Shown: in pieces, positions 1 through 9,444 of the stretch
Layout: the number at the start of each line of letters is the position of its first letter
Position numbering within the stretch: position 1 is the stretch's first letter
NCBI GenBank assembly: GCA_963920765.1
Contig: OY987248.1
Coordinates: 7,040,539-7,104,538, forward strand
Length of the DNA stretch: 64,000 bases
Reading direction: 5' to 3'
Origin: Ulota crispa
Taxonomy: Eukaryota; Streptophyta; Bryopsida; Orthotrichales; Orthotrichaceae
The notes under the pieces: generated by a model
What the model was told of the DNA's origin: nothing
Database searches by the model: none
Seen by the model: only the letters and a program-made list of their open reading frames with translations
Program-made: the position numbers and the translations under genes

Positions 1-540
1 AAAGAAATACACAAGGTCATGTTTTATCTACTGAAACAGGTACCCTCCAGAAAAATATTTCCAGAAGTTTCTGTTCATGGATGTCAACAAAGACAATGAA
101 TTTTCCTTCAGTTCTGTGCAGGTGTGCAAACAATTCTTGGATGCTGTTGAAAAGAAGCAATACGGATGGTTTTGGGCGTGCCCTAATGGAGGAAAAGAGT
201 GTCATTATCAACATGCGCTACCACCAGGTTACGTTCTCAAGTCACAAATGAAGGCATTGCTTGAAGAGGAGGGTAACAAAATTGACAATTGAGGAAGAAA
301 TTGAAAACCAGGTGTGCAGAAGGCTCATGGAGGATGATCACTTTTGACTTATCTGAAAATCTCTTGCCTCCCTATTTGTTTCTACCAGTAGCTTCTACAT
401 TGTCAGTCACAATTGGAATAAGCCAGCACAATTCTAAGTGGTGTCCTTTAACTTCTACAGATGCAAAGGTATATGGCAAAGACTACCACTCCCATAACAT
501 CAGAATTGTTTGCAGAGTGGAAGTGAACGAAAGAAAAGGC

Positions 541-661
541 ACAAGAAAATCATGGTTGAATCTGCAAAAAGTTGACAAAGATTGTGACCTAATCTGCAGT
601 ATACTGTAGATTGGTCACAATCTTTGTCAACTTTTTGTAGATTCGATCATGGTTTCCTCGT
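541..661. repeat. Tight foldback hairpin (about 58 bp arms, 4-6 nt loop)
   Basis: Sequence from 541 to about 600 is the near-complete reverse complement of about 604 to 661. Both arms contain AAAAAGTTGACAAAGATTG on opposite strands, with roughly ten mismatches or one-base gaps in all. It lies in the intron of the decaying zinc-finger gene, and its right arm runs into the next exon remnant. It may be a tiny foldback transposon or a recent inverted duplication able to give a hairpin RNA. Confidence 0.75.
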
Positions 662-1048
662 AGGAGAAGTCGAAATGACTACTAAGAAAGCTGAAAAGGC
701 TAGAACTCACAGAATGAGATACAAATATTTAGTGAGACAACTATTTTCCAAAGCTGTTGTCTCAACTCTCGTTTAGAGGATTGTTATCTTTGCAGTTTTT
801 GGATGTTTTTCTTGCATGGCATGTGCGACCCTGAATAAATTCATTGTGCCGTTGTATGCCTATACAGTGGATGGGAGCTCTTTTTTTCTGATGCTAGCTT
901 ATTAGTGGATGACGCGGAAGCGTATGATTTTTATGTTCGAGAGGACGAGCCTGAAATCCCTGAACCCGGCTCCTTGGAGCAGGTAGTGATGTTTATCTAT
1001 TCATGTCTAGCTTTATGCGTCACAATTTTTAAATCTCAAGTGCCTAAA

Positions 1049-1292
1049 ACACCATATTTGTTAAATTGGGAAAAGGGATACAGTTTGGGACTTCCAAATT
1101 TTTCATTTGTGAGAGTATTTTGGTGATTTAAGGTGAATTTTATGATGATTTTTTCAAGATTTTACATCAATAATGTAGGATCTTGAAGGAATTATCATAA
1201 AACTCACTTTAAGTAGCCAAAATGTTCTCACAAATGCAAAATTCACAAGTCCCAAAATGTAGCATTGATCCCAATTTAACAAATATGGTGTT
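1049..1292. repeat. MITE with AACACCATATTTG inverted termini
   Basis: The left end AACACCATATTTGTTAAATT is repeated as its reverse complement at the right end. The interior is also palindromic: fragments around 1085-1130 reappear inverted around 1200-1255. CTAA is present on both sides, consistent with a short target duplication. The element lies in the last intron of the zinc-finger gene. It has no coding content. Confidence 0.75.
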
Positions 1293-1823
1293 CTAATGAA
1301 AAGTCAGGAAGTTCACTTTTTTAGCTAGTAGTCGGATACATTAACTTTCAAAGACATCACTGTTTGTTCAAATTCTCGAAAATGCAGGAGACAATATCGT
1401 CCTTATACTTGTACGTTTTGTTTTTGTCCTCAGAGATTTCTATATGATTTATTCCTACAGATATGGAAGGGTTTATTTGCGCACATGGGTGGTTAAATTC
1501 CTCTTGGTTTGATCGTATGTTTTTATGGGTTTGCGGCAGCTTTTTGGAAACTGTTTCAAGTTTTATTATACCTTGGTATTTTAGAAAGAGTTTCTTGAGT
1601 ATCAAGAAGAAGTTATCATTGAAGCGGTTGATGCGTTTCAAGTTTTCAATAGAGCAGAAATGACACCAAGTTTTTATTGTGGCAGGCGCGAGAGAAATCA
1701 AGCTGGGAAAGAGCAGGCATTACTGAACAAGATGAGAGGCTATTTGCAGAGGATGACGATGAGTTGGATGAATTGGAGTCAAGGATTCACAAGACATCCT
1801 TGGACGTCACTGGAGGATCCTGA

Positions 1824-3405
1824 ACCTTTCCTTGCACATGTTTTGACATGGAAGCGACTGAAGGCGTGAGATGGTGCTGGTCTGCAACGTGGCCTTTTCT
1901 GACACTTCTTTACTCCATAGTGGACATCAATCTGATGGAGTAGAAAGGGTGATTTCAGAGAATATACAGTACTATACATTACACTGAATATTGCAATTAG
2001 GTTGCCTTACCCCAGTAACTTACCTCATGACTCATCACTTGGCCACTTGGAGGCACACGCAACTCACTAAATATTTAGATTTCACCTGTTTTGTGACTTG
2101 GAAGCCACTACTTTATCTTTTTGGTGCTTCATTGTTGTTGATAGGCTATTTAAAAATGATTTGTTGCAGTAGTTTTTTATGAAAGATACTGTAGCAGCTA
2201 TAAATATTTATATAGTGTGAAATGTCAAGAAATTACTGTGGGGCAACCTAAACGCAATATTCAATGTAGTTATTGTCAAATGGATACTGTACCGTAGGAA
2301 TGGGTGTTCAGGAAAATTCAGGTGATCTAGGTTTGGGGACAGATTGTAGAGCTTTTTCGGGAGTCAGTATGTGAACTGTGTTAATTTGAGCGGTCGAGTT
2401 TTTTGCGCACCCTTCGTCTGATCATGGTGTATGTGATTTGGTATCACGTAATATCTGACTAAAAAGCACCTTGAGACATTCTTAGAGTCTTGTTGGGGGC
2501 ATGGAAAGAATTGCTCTTGAATACTGATGGAATGGAATGGTGAATGCAGTTATTACCTTATTCTGGAAAAGAACGTTATGGTCCCTGCAGTTACGTCCTA
2601 AAAGTTCATTCAGCAAAATTTATGGGTCTGTTTCGTTTTTCTGGGTCGAAGGTGCCCTTTCCGAAGACTTAGCCTCTGCTTAAATTTTTAAATTTTGTGA
2701 AAAGGTTTACAAAACATGGCCTTGAATTTTCTCCCATGGATTGTCAACCTTTACTGTTGGGCGGAAAATGAACAAGCATAATATCCAATTGCACAAAGGT
2801 GATTATAGTTGATTGTTGAGGCAACTTGCCAAACTGAAGTATTAAAAAAGCGATGAGTATTTGATGCAAAAATGTTGGCAGTACTTGGGTTGGGTTGAGC
2901 AAAATGGTTAAATCTTGTTCTCAAAATTTTCAAAAGATGTTGTCATATATTCTAAAATGCAATCACCGAGGACGTGGGACTTGGAGTTTAGTATGAATTG
3001 TCAAATCCTAATTTTCAATTCTCAACCAATCAGATTTTGAGATTTTAATTGGACATTAGACGTGGGACGTAGGACATCATACAAATTGTATCTAATATGG
3101 AGTTGAGCATACATTTTTTGTAATGATTTTTCCATTGATAGCTACACCATGCTACTAGAGGCTCCATTCGTATTAAATTCCACTAGCTTGCATTTCAAGT
3201 AATGTGCTTACCTTTGTTTGTCTTTGTTGTGAATCAAAGACTTATTTTTTAAGTAAAGTACTCGTTCAAGCTTTGTGAGGATAGCTTCTCTATATCTTTT
3301 GTGTCTTTACTATGTTTTCTATTCCCAAGAATAACAAAAGTTCAGTTAGGTAAGATAGAAATACCATAAACGGTTACTGCCAGATAATGGCAAAGTAGAG
3401 TGTTC
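1824..3405. other. AT-rich spacer, nothing recognised
   Basis: I see no coding frame with family similarity, no RNA gene and no clear terminal repeats here. Short open frames occur but do not look coding. The first few hundred bases may be the 3' untranslated region of the zinc-finger gene. Confidence 0.5.
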
Positions 3406-3639
3406 TTAACCCTTACACGTCCACATGGCATAGTATATATGTTGACGTATAATTGTCATTTGCTACTAATAAGCAATTTTAATTTGAGATCTCAAGTAGC
3501 TCACTAGAACCGCATTGATCTATTCTCCAACTTCATTGTTGATCTCAAATGTAGTAGAGGTGTGGATCCATTCCAAATACAAGAAAAATACCTCGTATTG
3601 TATTGGTCGGAGCGGCAAGTTCAGACGTTTAGGGGTTAA
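3406..3639 (-). mobile_element. TTAA-flanked MITE, 234 bp family (copy A)
   Basis: TTAA occurs at both ends, enclosing termini CCCTTACACGTCC and the inverse of CCCCTAAACGTC. The interior (a GAGATCTCAAGTAGCTCACT segment, then TTGATCTCAAATGTAGTAGA) is shared, in the opposite orientation, with elements at 27115, 35756 and 53946. A TTAA target site plus a CCC-starting terminus are the hallmarks of piggyBac-type elements. There is no transposase, so it is non-autonomous. Confidence 0.75.
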
Positions 3640-4773
3640 ACCAACAAGAGCTAGCCTTGAAAGAGATTTCAGAAAGATGCTCTTTTCTTGCATTTGATTA
3701 ATTCAAATTTATTTCGAAACAAGGTTCTAGAGGTAGCTGTTTAAGGTGCACCTATGAAATCAAAATCACTCCAAACCCTAAATTCACATTTATATATATA
3801 TATTTGCACTCTTCCTTATTCTTGTTTCTCCACAGATTGAGCTTAATTTTTCAAGAAAATCCCCATATCTTCATGCTAAAGTGCCTTATTTTAACTGTTT
3901 ATAGTGAAGTAAGGCCTGGCCTTGAGGAGAAAAGCAGGGCAAACGGATGCATGTTTGGATGTTCACCTGCCCTTCCCAGCGCCCATATCAAGGCCCGCAC
4001 AAGCCCATTATTAAGTGCAAGGCCCTATTCTTGCCTCTGCCACCGCCATTGCCACCGCGTTGACACTTTTGAGGTATGTTTTCTTCTTTACAATGTTCCA
4101 TTGTTGAATTTTTGTTGAGGAGGTTGCTTAATTCCTTACTGCCCTTGCTCCTTGTTTACACGACTAAGATTTTTTAAGGGGGTTTTTTTTTTTCTCTATA
4201 ATAATTACTATTACTTGAATTCATAAGTACTTCAATATTGTCTGATCTTGAAGTACCGTCATTTTCAGGTTTTAGCAGTATCATTGAAAGATTGGAAGCC
4301 TTGTACAACTATGTCCTTTTAATACTTATTTTTGTTTGCAAAACACCAAGCTAGATTGTTGATAATTCTACTAGGCACAAGCAGATGTAAATTCAAATTT
4401 TCTTTCATTTACTTACCTTTGTCAAAAGAGTACACTTAAGTTTTGTATCAATGTTTATATTACTAAATAACCTCTTCTAATAAGTGCATAAAAACATACC
4501 TAAAATTCACAATGCTAAAGCTAACTGACTTTTTGTTGTCTCTTTCTTGCTCTTGGCAGTATTTTTGAGGGCATTGGAGGAGCACGTCCCTCTTCTAATG
4601 CTGCATTTTGCTAGGCCCCTCTACTTGAATGGTAGGTTTAGGTTTATTTTCTTATTCTTCTTGGTGAAATTGCTATTTTGTTTTTTATGGCTTATATTTT
4701 AGGTGTGTAGGTGAGCACGTGTTGCTAGATATTTTTTGGGACTTAACAGTGGTGGTTGTTTTTGTACTAGATC
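3640..4773. other. Spacer, nothing recognised
   Basis: AT-rich sequence with a slightly GC-richer stretch at 3900-4080 that has no supported coding frame. No repeats or RNA genes were recognised. Confidence 0.45.
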
Positions 4774-5391
4774 TTGATGGCGCCTAAGAGGAAAAATAAG
4801 AAAAAGTCGTTGGCAAATTTAAGTACACCTGGTCGCTCGGATGGAAGTTCCATTCTTATGATTGAGGTGGAGGTGGTGTATATAGATCCACATCTTCTCA
4901 AGTGTGAGCGCTTTACAACGGGTGAGGACATCACTGAGGGTTGGATGAATAGTCTTCTTGGACATTGCTGCGATGTGTAAAAACAATTCATTCTAGATTT
5001 GAAAGTGGGGCTTGTGAGCCCTCAGTTGGTTCCAGCCGGCACAAAGAATATGGAAGAAATCGTGACAGACCGTAGGTGTGTGATGGTGGACCTAGTGGCA
5101 TCTGGGGAGATTTGGGGGATAGTCAACAAATTATGCAAGTTAAATATGAATGCTCTTGTTGCGAGAGAGGAGATGAAGGATAAGGAGGTCAAGATTACAG
5201 AGAAGCTCAAGATGGCAACTATTACGGCTAGTTTGTATATGGCTACTCTTGAGGCTAGTGAGGGTGTGATGATGAAGAGTGGTAGCAATGAAGGTTTTAG
5301 GAGTTTTGTGTACATCCAACACATGAAGCGGCTTGGTCAAGAGGTTTAAGAGCTTAAGGCTAGTTTGAAGGACATGAAGGATGAAGTTTAG
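4774..5391 (+). pseudogene. Degenerate ORF of unknown family with C-terminal coiled coil
   Basis: One reading frame runs from an ATG at 4774 to 5391 and looks coding, but is interrupted by TAA stops at 4978 and 5347. Visible parts are a Lys-rich N terminus (MAPKRKNKKK), a middle segment with EGWMNSLLGHCCDV, a helical Glu/Lys-rich region (MKDKEVKITEKLKM), then ELKASLKDMKDEV at the end. No domain is recognised. The stops and the repeat-rich setting suggest a transposon-derived relic. A decayed host gene is the alternative. Confidence 0.4.
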
Positions 5392-5509
5392 GGTACATAA
5401 TTAGTAATATGTTAGATTTTTTTCTACTTATTGCTAGTTTTTTTGTTTTTTTGTTTTCTTAAATTTAAAATTTTATTTTGACAAAAAAAAATTGAATAAA
5501 AAAATTAAA

Positions 5510-5905
5510 TTATAAAGTATCAATTGTCTCAAACTCAATTTTAATTTCTTTCCAAACTTCACAAGCTGCAGCCAATTCAGAACTCTATTTAGTAGCTTCA
5601 CAAATAATTTCATTTTCTTCACGAGCAAGATCACGTTCTTCATTACGAGCTTGTACACAAGCTTCTAAATTAACTCTATTAACAATTGCACCAAGTGCAT
5701 TACTCCAAGGGTGACCTAAAGTTCCTCCATCAAATTGTAGTACATAATCATCTTTAAAAAATTTAGTTAATGCTGGTGCAAAAGGAACAGAAGGAGTGGG
5801 TGATGAAAAATATAGCACGCCTAGCAATGATCTCGAATCATAAGGAGCATATTCAAGAACAGAAGGGCAGAATGTTCTTTCTGGAGAAAGAGGTGGTCTT
5901 CTCAA
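5510..5905 (-). pseudogene. Degenerate ORF of unknown family
   Basis: An ATG at 5905 opens a frame reading through [20 protein letters not shown] and a charged helical stretch ([15 protein letters not shown]) to a stop at 5585. The protein character continues in a shifted frame (SELAAACEVWKEIKIEFET) to a stop at 5510, so one frameshift lies near 5585. The predicted helix resembles the coiled-coil tail of the convergent ORF at 4774-5391, and both could be parts of one dead element. No family recognised. Confidence 0.35.
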
Positions 5906-6241
5906 ATGCCGTCAAACTACAATTTCTCCTCAATTATATCCGTTACAAATTGCTTGATATTGTTGATATCCCAAAGGAGGAGGGTGTCACTTGGTACTCA
6001 TATTTTGAGAGTTTTACCCATGCCAATTGGACTAAATCTCCATAGCAATAGGAAGTGGTGCGAAAGTTACTACATGAAGGGTCGCAGAAGTTCAACACCT
6101 AGATTGATTACTTAACTCATTTTAGAATTCATGTGCGGAATAATATAGCAAAGGTTTTACTCATTTGAGATAAAAATTACAACAAACTTACAAATAAATC
6201 AATAAACATTCAAAGTGCTAAATCCAATATAAATAACATAG

Positions 6242-7121
6242 GTACCGTGGCATCCAAGCTTGTTTTGTTCTCGCTATTTTACCTTCCAAAAAATTTGGTA
6301 TTTTATAAAATAAAATTAGCATTTAAAAATCTTGTACCATTATGTTGTAATTCTTACTCAATTCCAATTAAGCATATCAAATTTGAGTTTCAAAAAACCA
6401 AAATCATATTTTTGGTGAACTATTTTACATAATATTCATGGATTTACATGATAAATGATTAAAAAACATTGGTAATAAATTGTTTAGATTTGATTGCAAG
6501 AATAAATAAGAAACATCTACACACATATCTTTTCTCTTAACAAGCATCTCTAAAAAAAACTATAATTCCTTTTATGTAGATTTTATTGATGAAGTGATTA
6601 CAACCAAATCTTGTAAATTGGATATTGCTTCATAGTAATCAGATTTTTTTGTTTAACTTATACAACATAGTTGGGTTTGAATCTTTGAGCATAATGATAT
6701 GGTTATTTTGCCAAAAACTAGTTAAAAATACATAAATCTCTATTTTACAAAATTTGATCATGATTACTCCAATGTTAAAATCTATATAGAAGGAATTATA
6801 GTTTTTTTGGAGATGCTTGTTAGAAGAAAAGATGTGTGTGTGCGGGTGTTTCTTATTTATCCCTGCAATCAAATCTCAAAAATTTATTACCAATTTTTTA
6901 AAATCATTTATCATGTAAATCCATGAATGTTATGTAAAATAGTTCACCAAAAGTATGATTTTGGTTTTTTGAAACTCAAAATTTGATATGCTTAATTGGG
7001 ATTGAGTAAGAATTAAAAAATAATGGTACAAGATTCTAAAATGCTAATTTTATTTTATAAATTACCAAATTTTTTGAAGGGTAAAAGAAGGTGAACAAAA
7101 CTAGTTTGGAGGCCATAGTAC
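6242..7121. repeat. Large foldback element, about 880 bp
   Basis: The left arm at about 6242-6592 is repeated inverted at about 6775-7121, with a roughly 180 bp spacer. Termini are GTACCGTGGCATCCAAGC on the left and, inverted, GTACTATGGCCTCCAAAC on the right. The arms stay alignable along their whole length with scattered substitutions and small gaps, so most of the element is palindromic. No coding capacity. It would give a long hairpin if transcribed. Confidence 0.85.
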
Positions 7122-8331
7122 AATACAAATCTAAGAAATTAACTTTTTTTACAACTTAAGTAGGAGCACAAGACTTGGTTTTATCCTATGCACAAGACTG
7201 TATCTAATATAGATATGTATAGGCAACTAGGTATTCAAGGGGCCGTGTTGTATTAGTTGAAAAGTTAAAGCAAAGGTGACTTAACAAAAATAATAAGAAG
7301 TGAAAAAAAACTCAAAATTTAAAACCAATCAAAGTATTATAGTTTATATCATAGCAAAAAATATGTTGTCAAAATCAAATATTATTTTAAAACTCAAAAA
7401 AAGTATCTAAAAAAAAAGAGAAATGAAATAAATATCAAAACTTTGTGTACACAAAGGTGCCATAATTGAGGTTTGAGCTAAAATAATAGGATGTGAAAAA
7501 AATTCAAAATCTAGCACCAACCAAAATTTCTATAAATAAACTATAGGGTATAAAAAAAAACTATTTTTTTTTGTAATATTAAAGTTCAACCATCAAATAC
7601 TCACATATTTTTTTTGTACCTCTTATCCAAAACTTTCTTCTTTCACTTTGTTCAACAATTCATTTTTTTTCCTTATAAAAAACATAGCCTAGAAAAAAAT
7701 GGAATCCTCTAGTAATTATAGAGTGCCTTAAAACAAGTCATATTGCCAGATTATATAATTGTAGGGGTTCTTTTATTTATTCATAGGAGATAAATAGTCC
7801 CCTAAATAATACCCTTTTGCCGCATAAGGGATAGCCAACATACAAAGAGTAATCTACCCAAGGTTCAACATGACCATACATGTTATGAAATCATAGGATG
7901 TCATCACGACCATTGACATCATGCACCCAAGGCCCAAGCGGCAAATTTGGCAAGATTTTTTTCAAATTGCATTTGGGATGAGCCCGAATGATGTTATCCT
8001 TGACAAGGATTGTCTTTAGAGGTAAGTGCATTTCTTTTCTTTTCTTACATTATTTTCACGTATTTTGTGGATGGATTTCATTCAGCTTTGAAGGCATATT
8101 CATTACGGTGTTTCCTTGCAAGATTTGGCAAGCGAGTCTAGGATTGTGGTCATGATAGAGTTTACTCCAATTGGTCATACTGAAACTGCAAAGTCTTCGT
8201 CTTTCAAGGGCTATGATGCTAGATATCTACAAATTTCACCCTTTTGTTGCCCCTATTGCAGAGTTGGTGGTTGCTCGATTGTTCAATGGTTTTTATATGA
8301 TTTCATCTTTTTAGGGCTGTCTATTACTCCA
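7122..8331. other. Very AT-rich spacer
   Basis: Sequence with many A and T runs. Two loosely similar stretches start near 7280 and 7490 (both contain GTGAAAAAAA(A)TTCAAAAT), suggesting an old local duplication. No gene, RNA or clear element ends seen. Confidence 0.45.
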
Positions 8332-8906
8332 TAACTCCCTTTGTCCCTCTAAAAGCGTCCAAAAAGCTTCCTTGCAAAGGATTAATTGTGTTTTTATTCT
8401 TTGTGCTAGTGACACATGCATTCTCAAATCAATATACCATCTACCAAATGTATGCAAAATCTGAAGGTTTTATGTCGTCGTTTAGGCACCCAAATTCCAT
8501 GCAAAAAGTACCATATTTGTGCATAGTTTGTGAATGTTGCCAACTCCTCATTATTTTAATCTTTCTGCTAGTGACACATGCACTTTAGAACCAATATATC
8601 ATCTACCAAATGTATGGAAAATCTTGAGCTATGATGTTGGAGTTTGGGTACCCAAAGCACCTGCAAAAAATACCATATTTGTGCATATTGCCAACTCCTC
8701 ATTATTGATAATTTAAAGATTAGTAGCAACAATGATACCTCATATAGACAAGGCCAAGAGGAATGCTCTCTAATTGCTTAATTTGCCCCCATGAGATCAT
8801 TGAACATCACAAATGCTTTCCAACATTTGAAATCAGTAAAAGGGAGCTTTTTAGTGGTACAAGAAATGTGTCTGATTTGGACGTTTTTAGAGGGACAGAG
8901 GAAGTA
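8332..8906. mobile_element. Stowaway/Tc1-mariner-type MITE with internal duplication
   Basis: The left end reads CTCCCTTTGTCCCTCTAAAA and the right end, inverted, CTTCCTCTGTCCCTCTAAAA, each next to TA. This is the common plant Stowaway-like terminus. Two similar internal blocks (about 8402-8555 and 8571-8710) both contain GCTAGTGACACATGCA and CCATATTTGTGCATA. The same interior occurs in the opposite orientation in the element at 38622-39048. Confidence 0.75.
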
Positions 8907-9384
8907 TCTTGCAATGCTAAGTCATATTCATCTAAAAGCAACAACACACACCATGAACACTTCATAAGGTATGTGCTAAAATAATTCAACACATCTAAGA
9001 GCAATCTTCATTTGTACTACGGAATTTAATGCCATCGTATTTAATGTCACACTTCAGTACTTCAACCTTAAACATACTACTGTATCTTAAACACGTGTCA
9101 AAATGAGGTCACTGTTACAACTAGGTACATCTACCTTGAGTAACAATCATTTATCAACAAAATTGACAACAAAAATTATCATAACAAAATTCAGCTGAAA
9201 CAAAATACGTAACGTGAAGCACAATTAGGGCTACCCTTTGCGCACCAGTATCTCTCTACCATGGCTATTTCGAGGTGAAAAATGCTCAAATTCATAGGTT
9301 GTCAACATATAAAGAGAGTCCAACCAAAAATATGAAAAAATACACAGGTAGTTGCGTAGGATGAGATATAAAAACGAACTCTAG

Positions 9385-9444
9385 TACAAAATTTGAGTGA
9401 CAAAGTGCCACTAATACAAAATTTGAGTGACAAAGTGCCATTAA
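9385..9444. repeat. 30 bp tandem duplication at the gp210 stop codon
   Basis: Two adjacent 30 bp copies, 9385-9414 and 9415-9444, differ at one base. On the minus strand the stop codon of gp210 (9443-9441) lies in the copy nearer the gene. The rest of 8907-9440 is non-coding spacer with nothing else recognised. Confidence 0.85.

Larger units (their letters stand above)
122..1823 (+). pseudogene. DFRP1/ZC3H15-like CCCH zinc-finger gene, apparently decaying (5' part outside window)
   Basis: Family role: DFRP1/ZC3H15 proteins bind and stabilise DRG GTPases on translating ribosomes. The exon at 122-311 carries the signature second CCCH finger (CPNGG, then CHYQHALPPGYVLKSQ). Later exon pieces sit near 655-705 (EMTTKKAEKARTHRM), 868-982 (LFFSDASLLVDDAEAYDF) and 1686-1823 (DDDELDELESRIHKTSLDV, stop at 1821), all in the family's order. 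Two lesions are visible. After LLEEEGNKI the frame hits a stop at about 289, while the conserved IEEEIENQ continues in the +1 frame up to a donor at 311. The exon ending RM-S(AG) near 707 is followed by ATAC instead of GT. The usual SGRELF reads SGWELF. An assembly error or an unusual intron could mimic the lesions. Family assignment is strong; pseudogene status is probable. Confidence 0.6.

Noticed and set aside
703-867. U12-type AT-AC intron in the zinc-finger gene
   Set aside because: The donor ATACAAAT does not match the U12 consensus ATATCCTT and the acceptor is an ordinary CAG, so a mutated donor is more likely.
5770-6115. Plus-strand ORFs of 91 and 69 codons
   Set aside because: They overlap the degenerate minus-strand ORF and the foldback edge with no coding character of their own.
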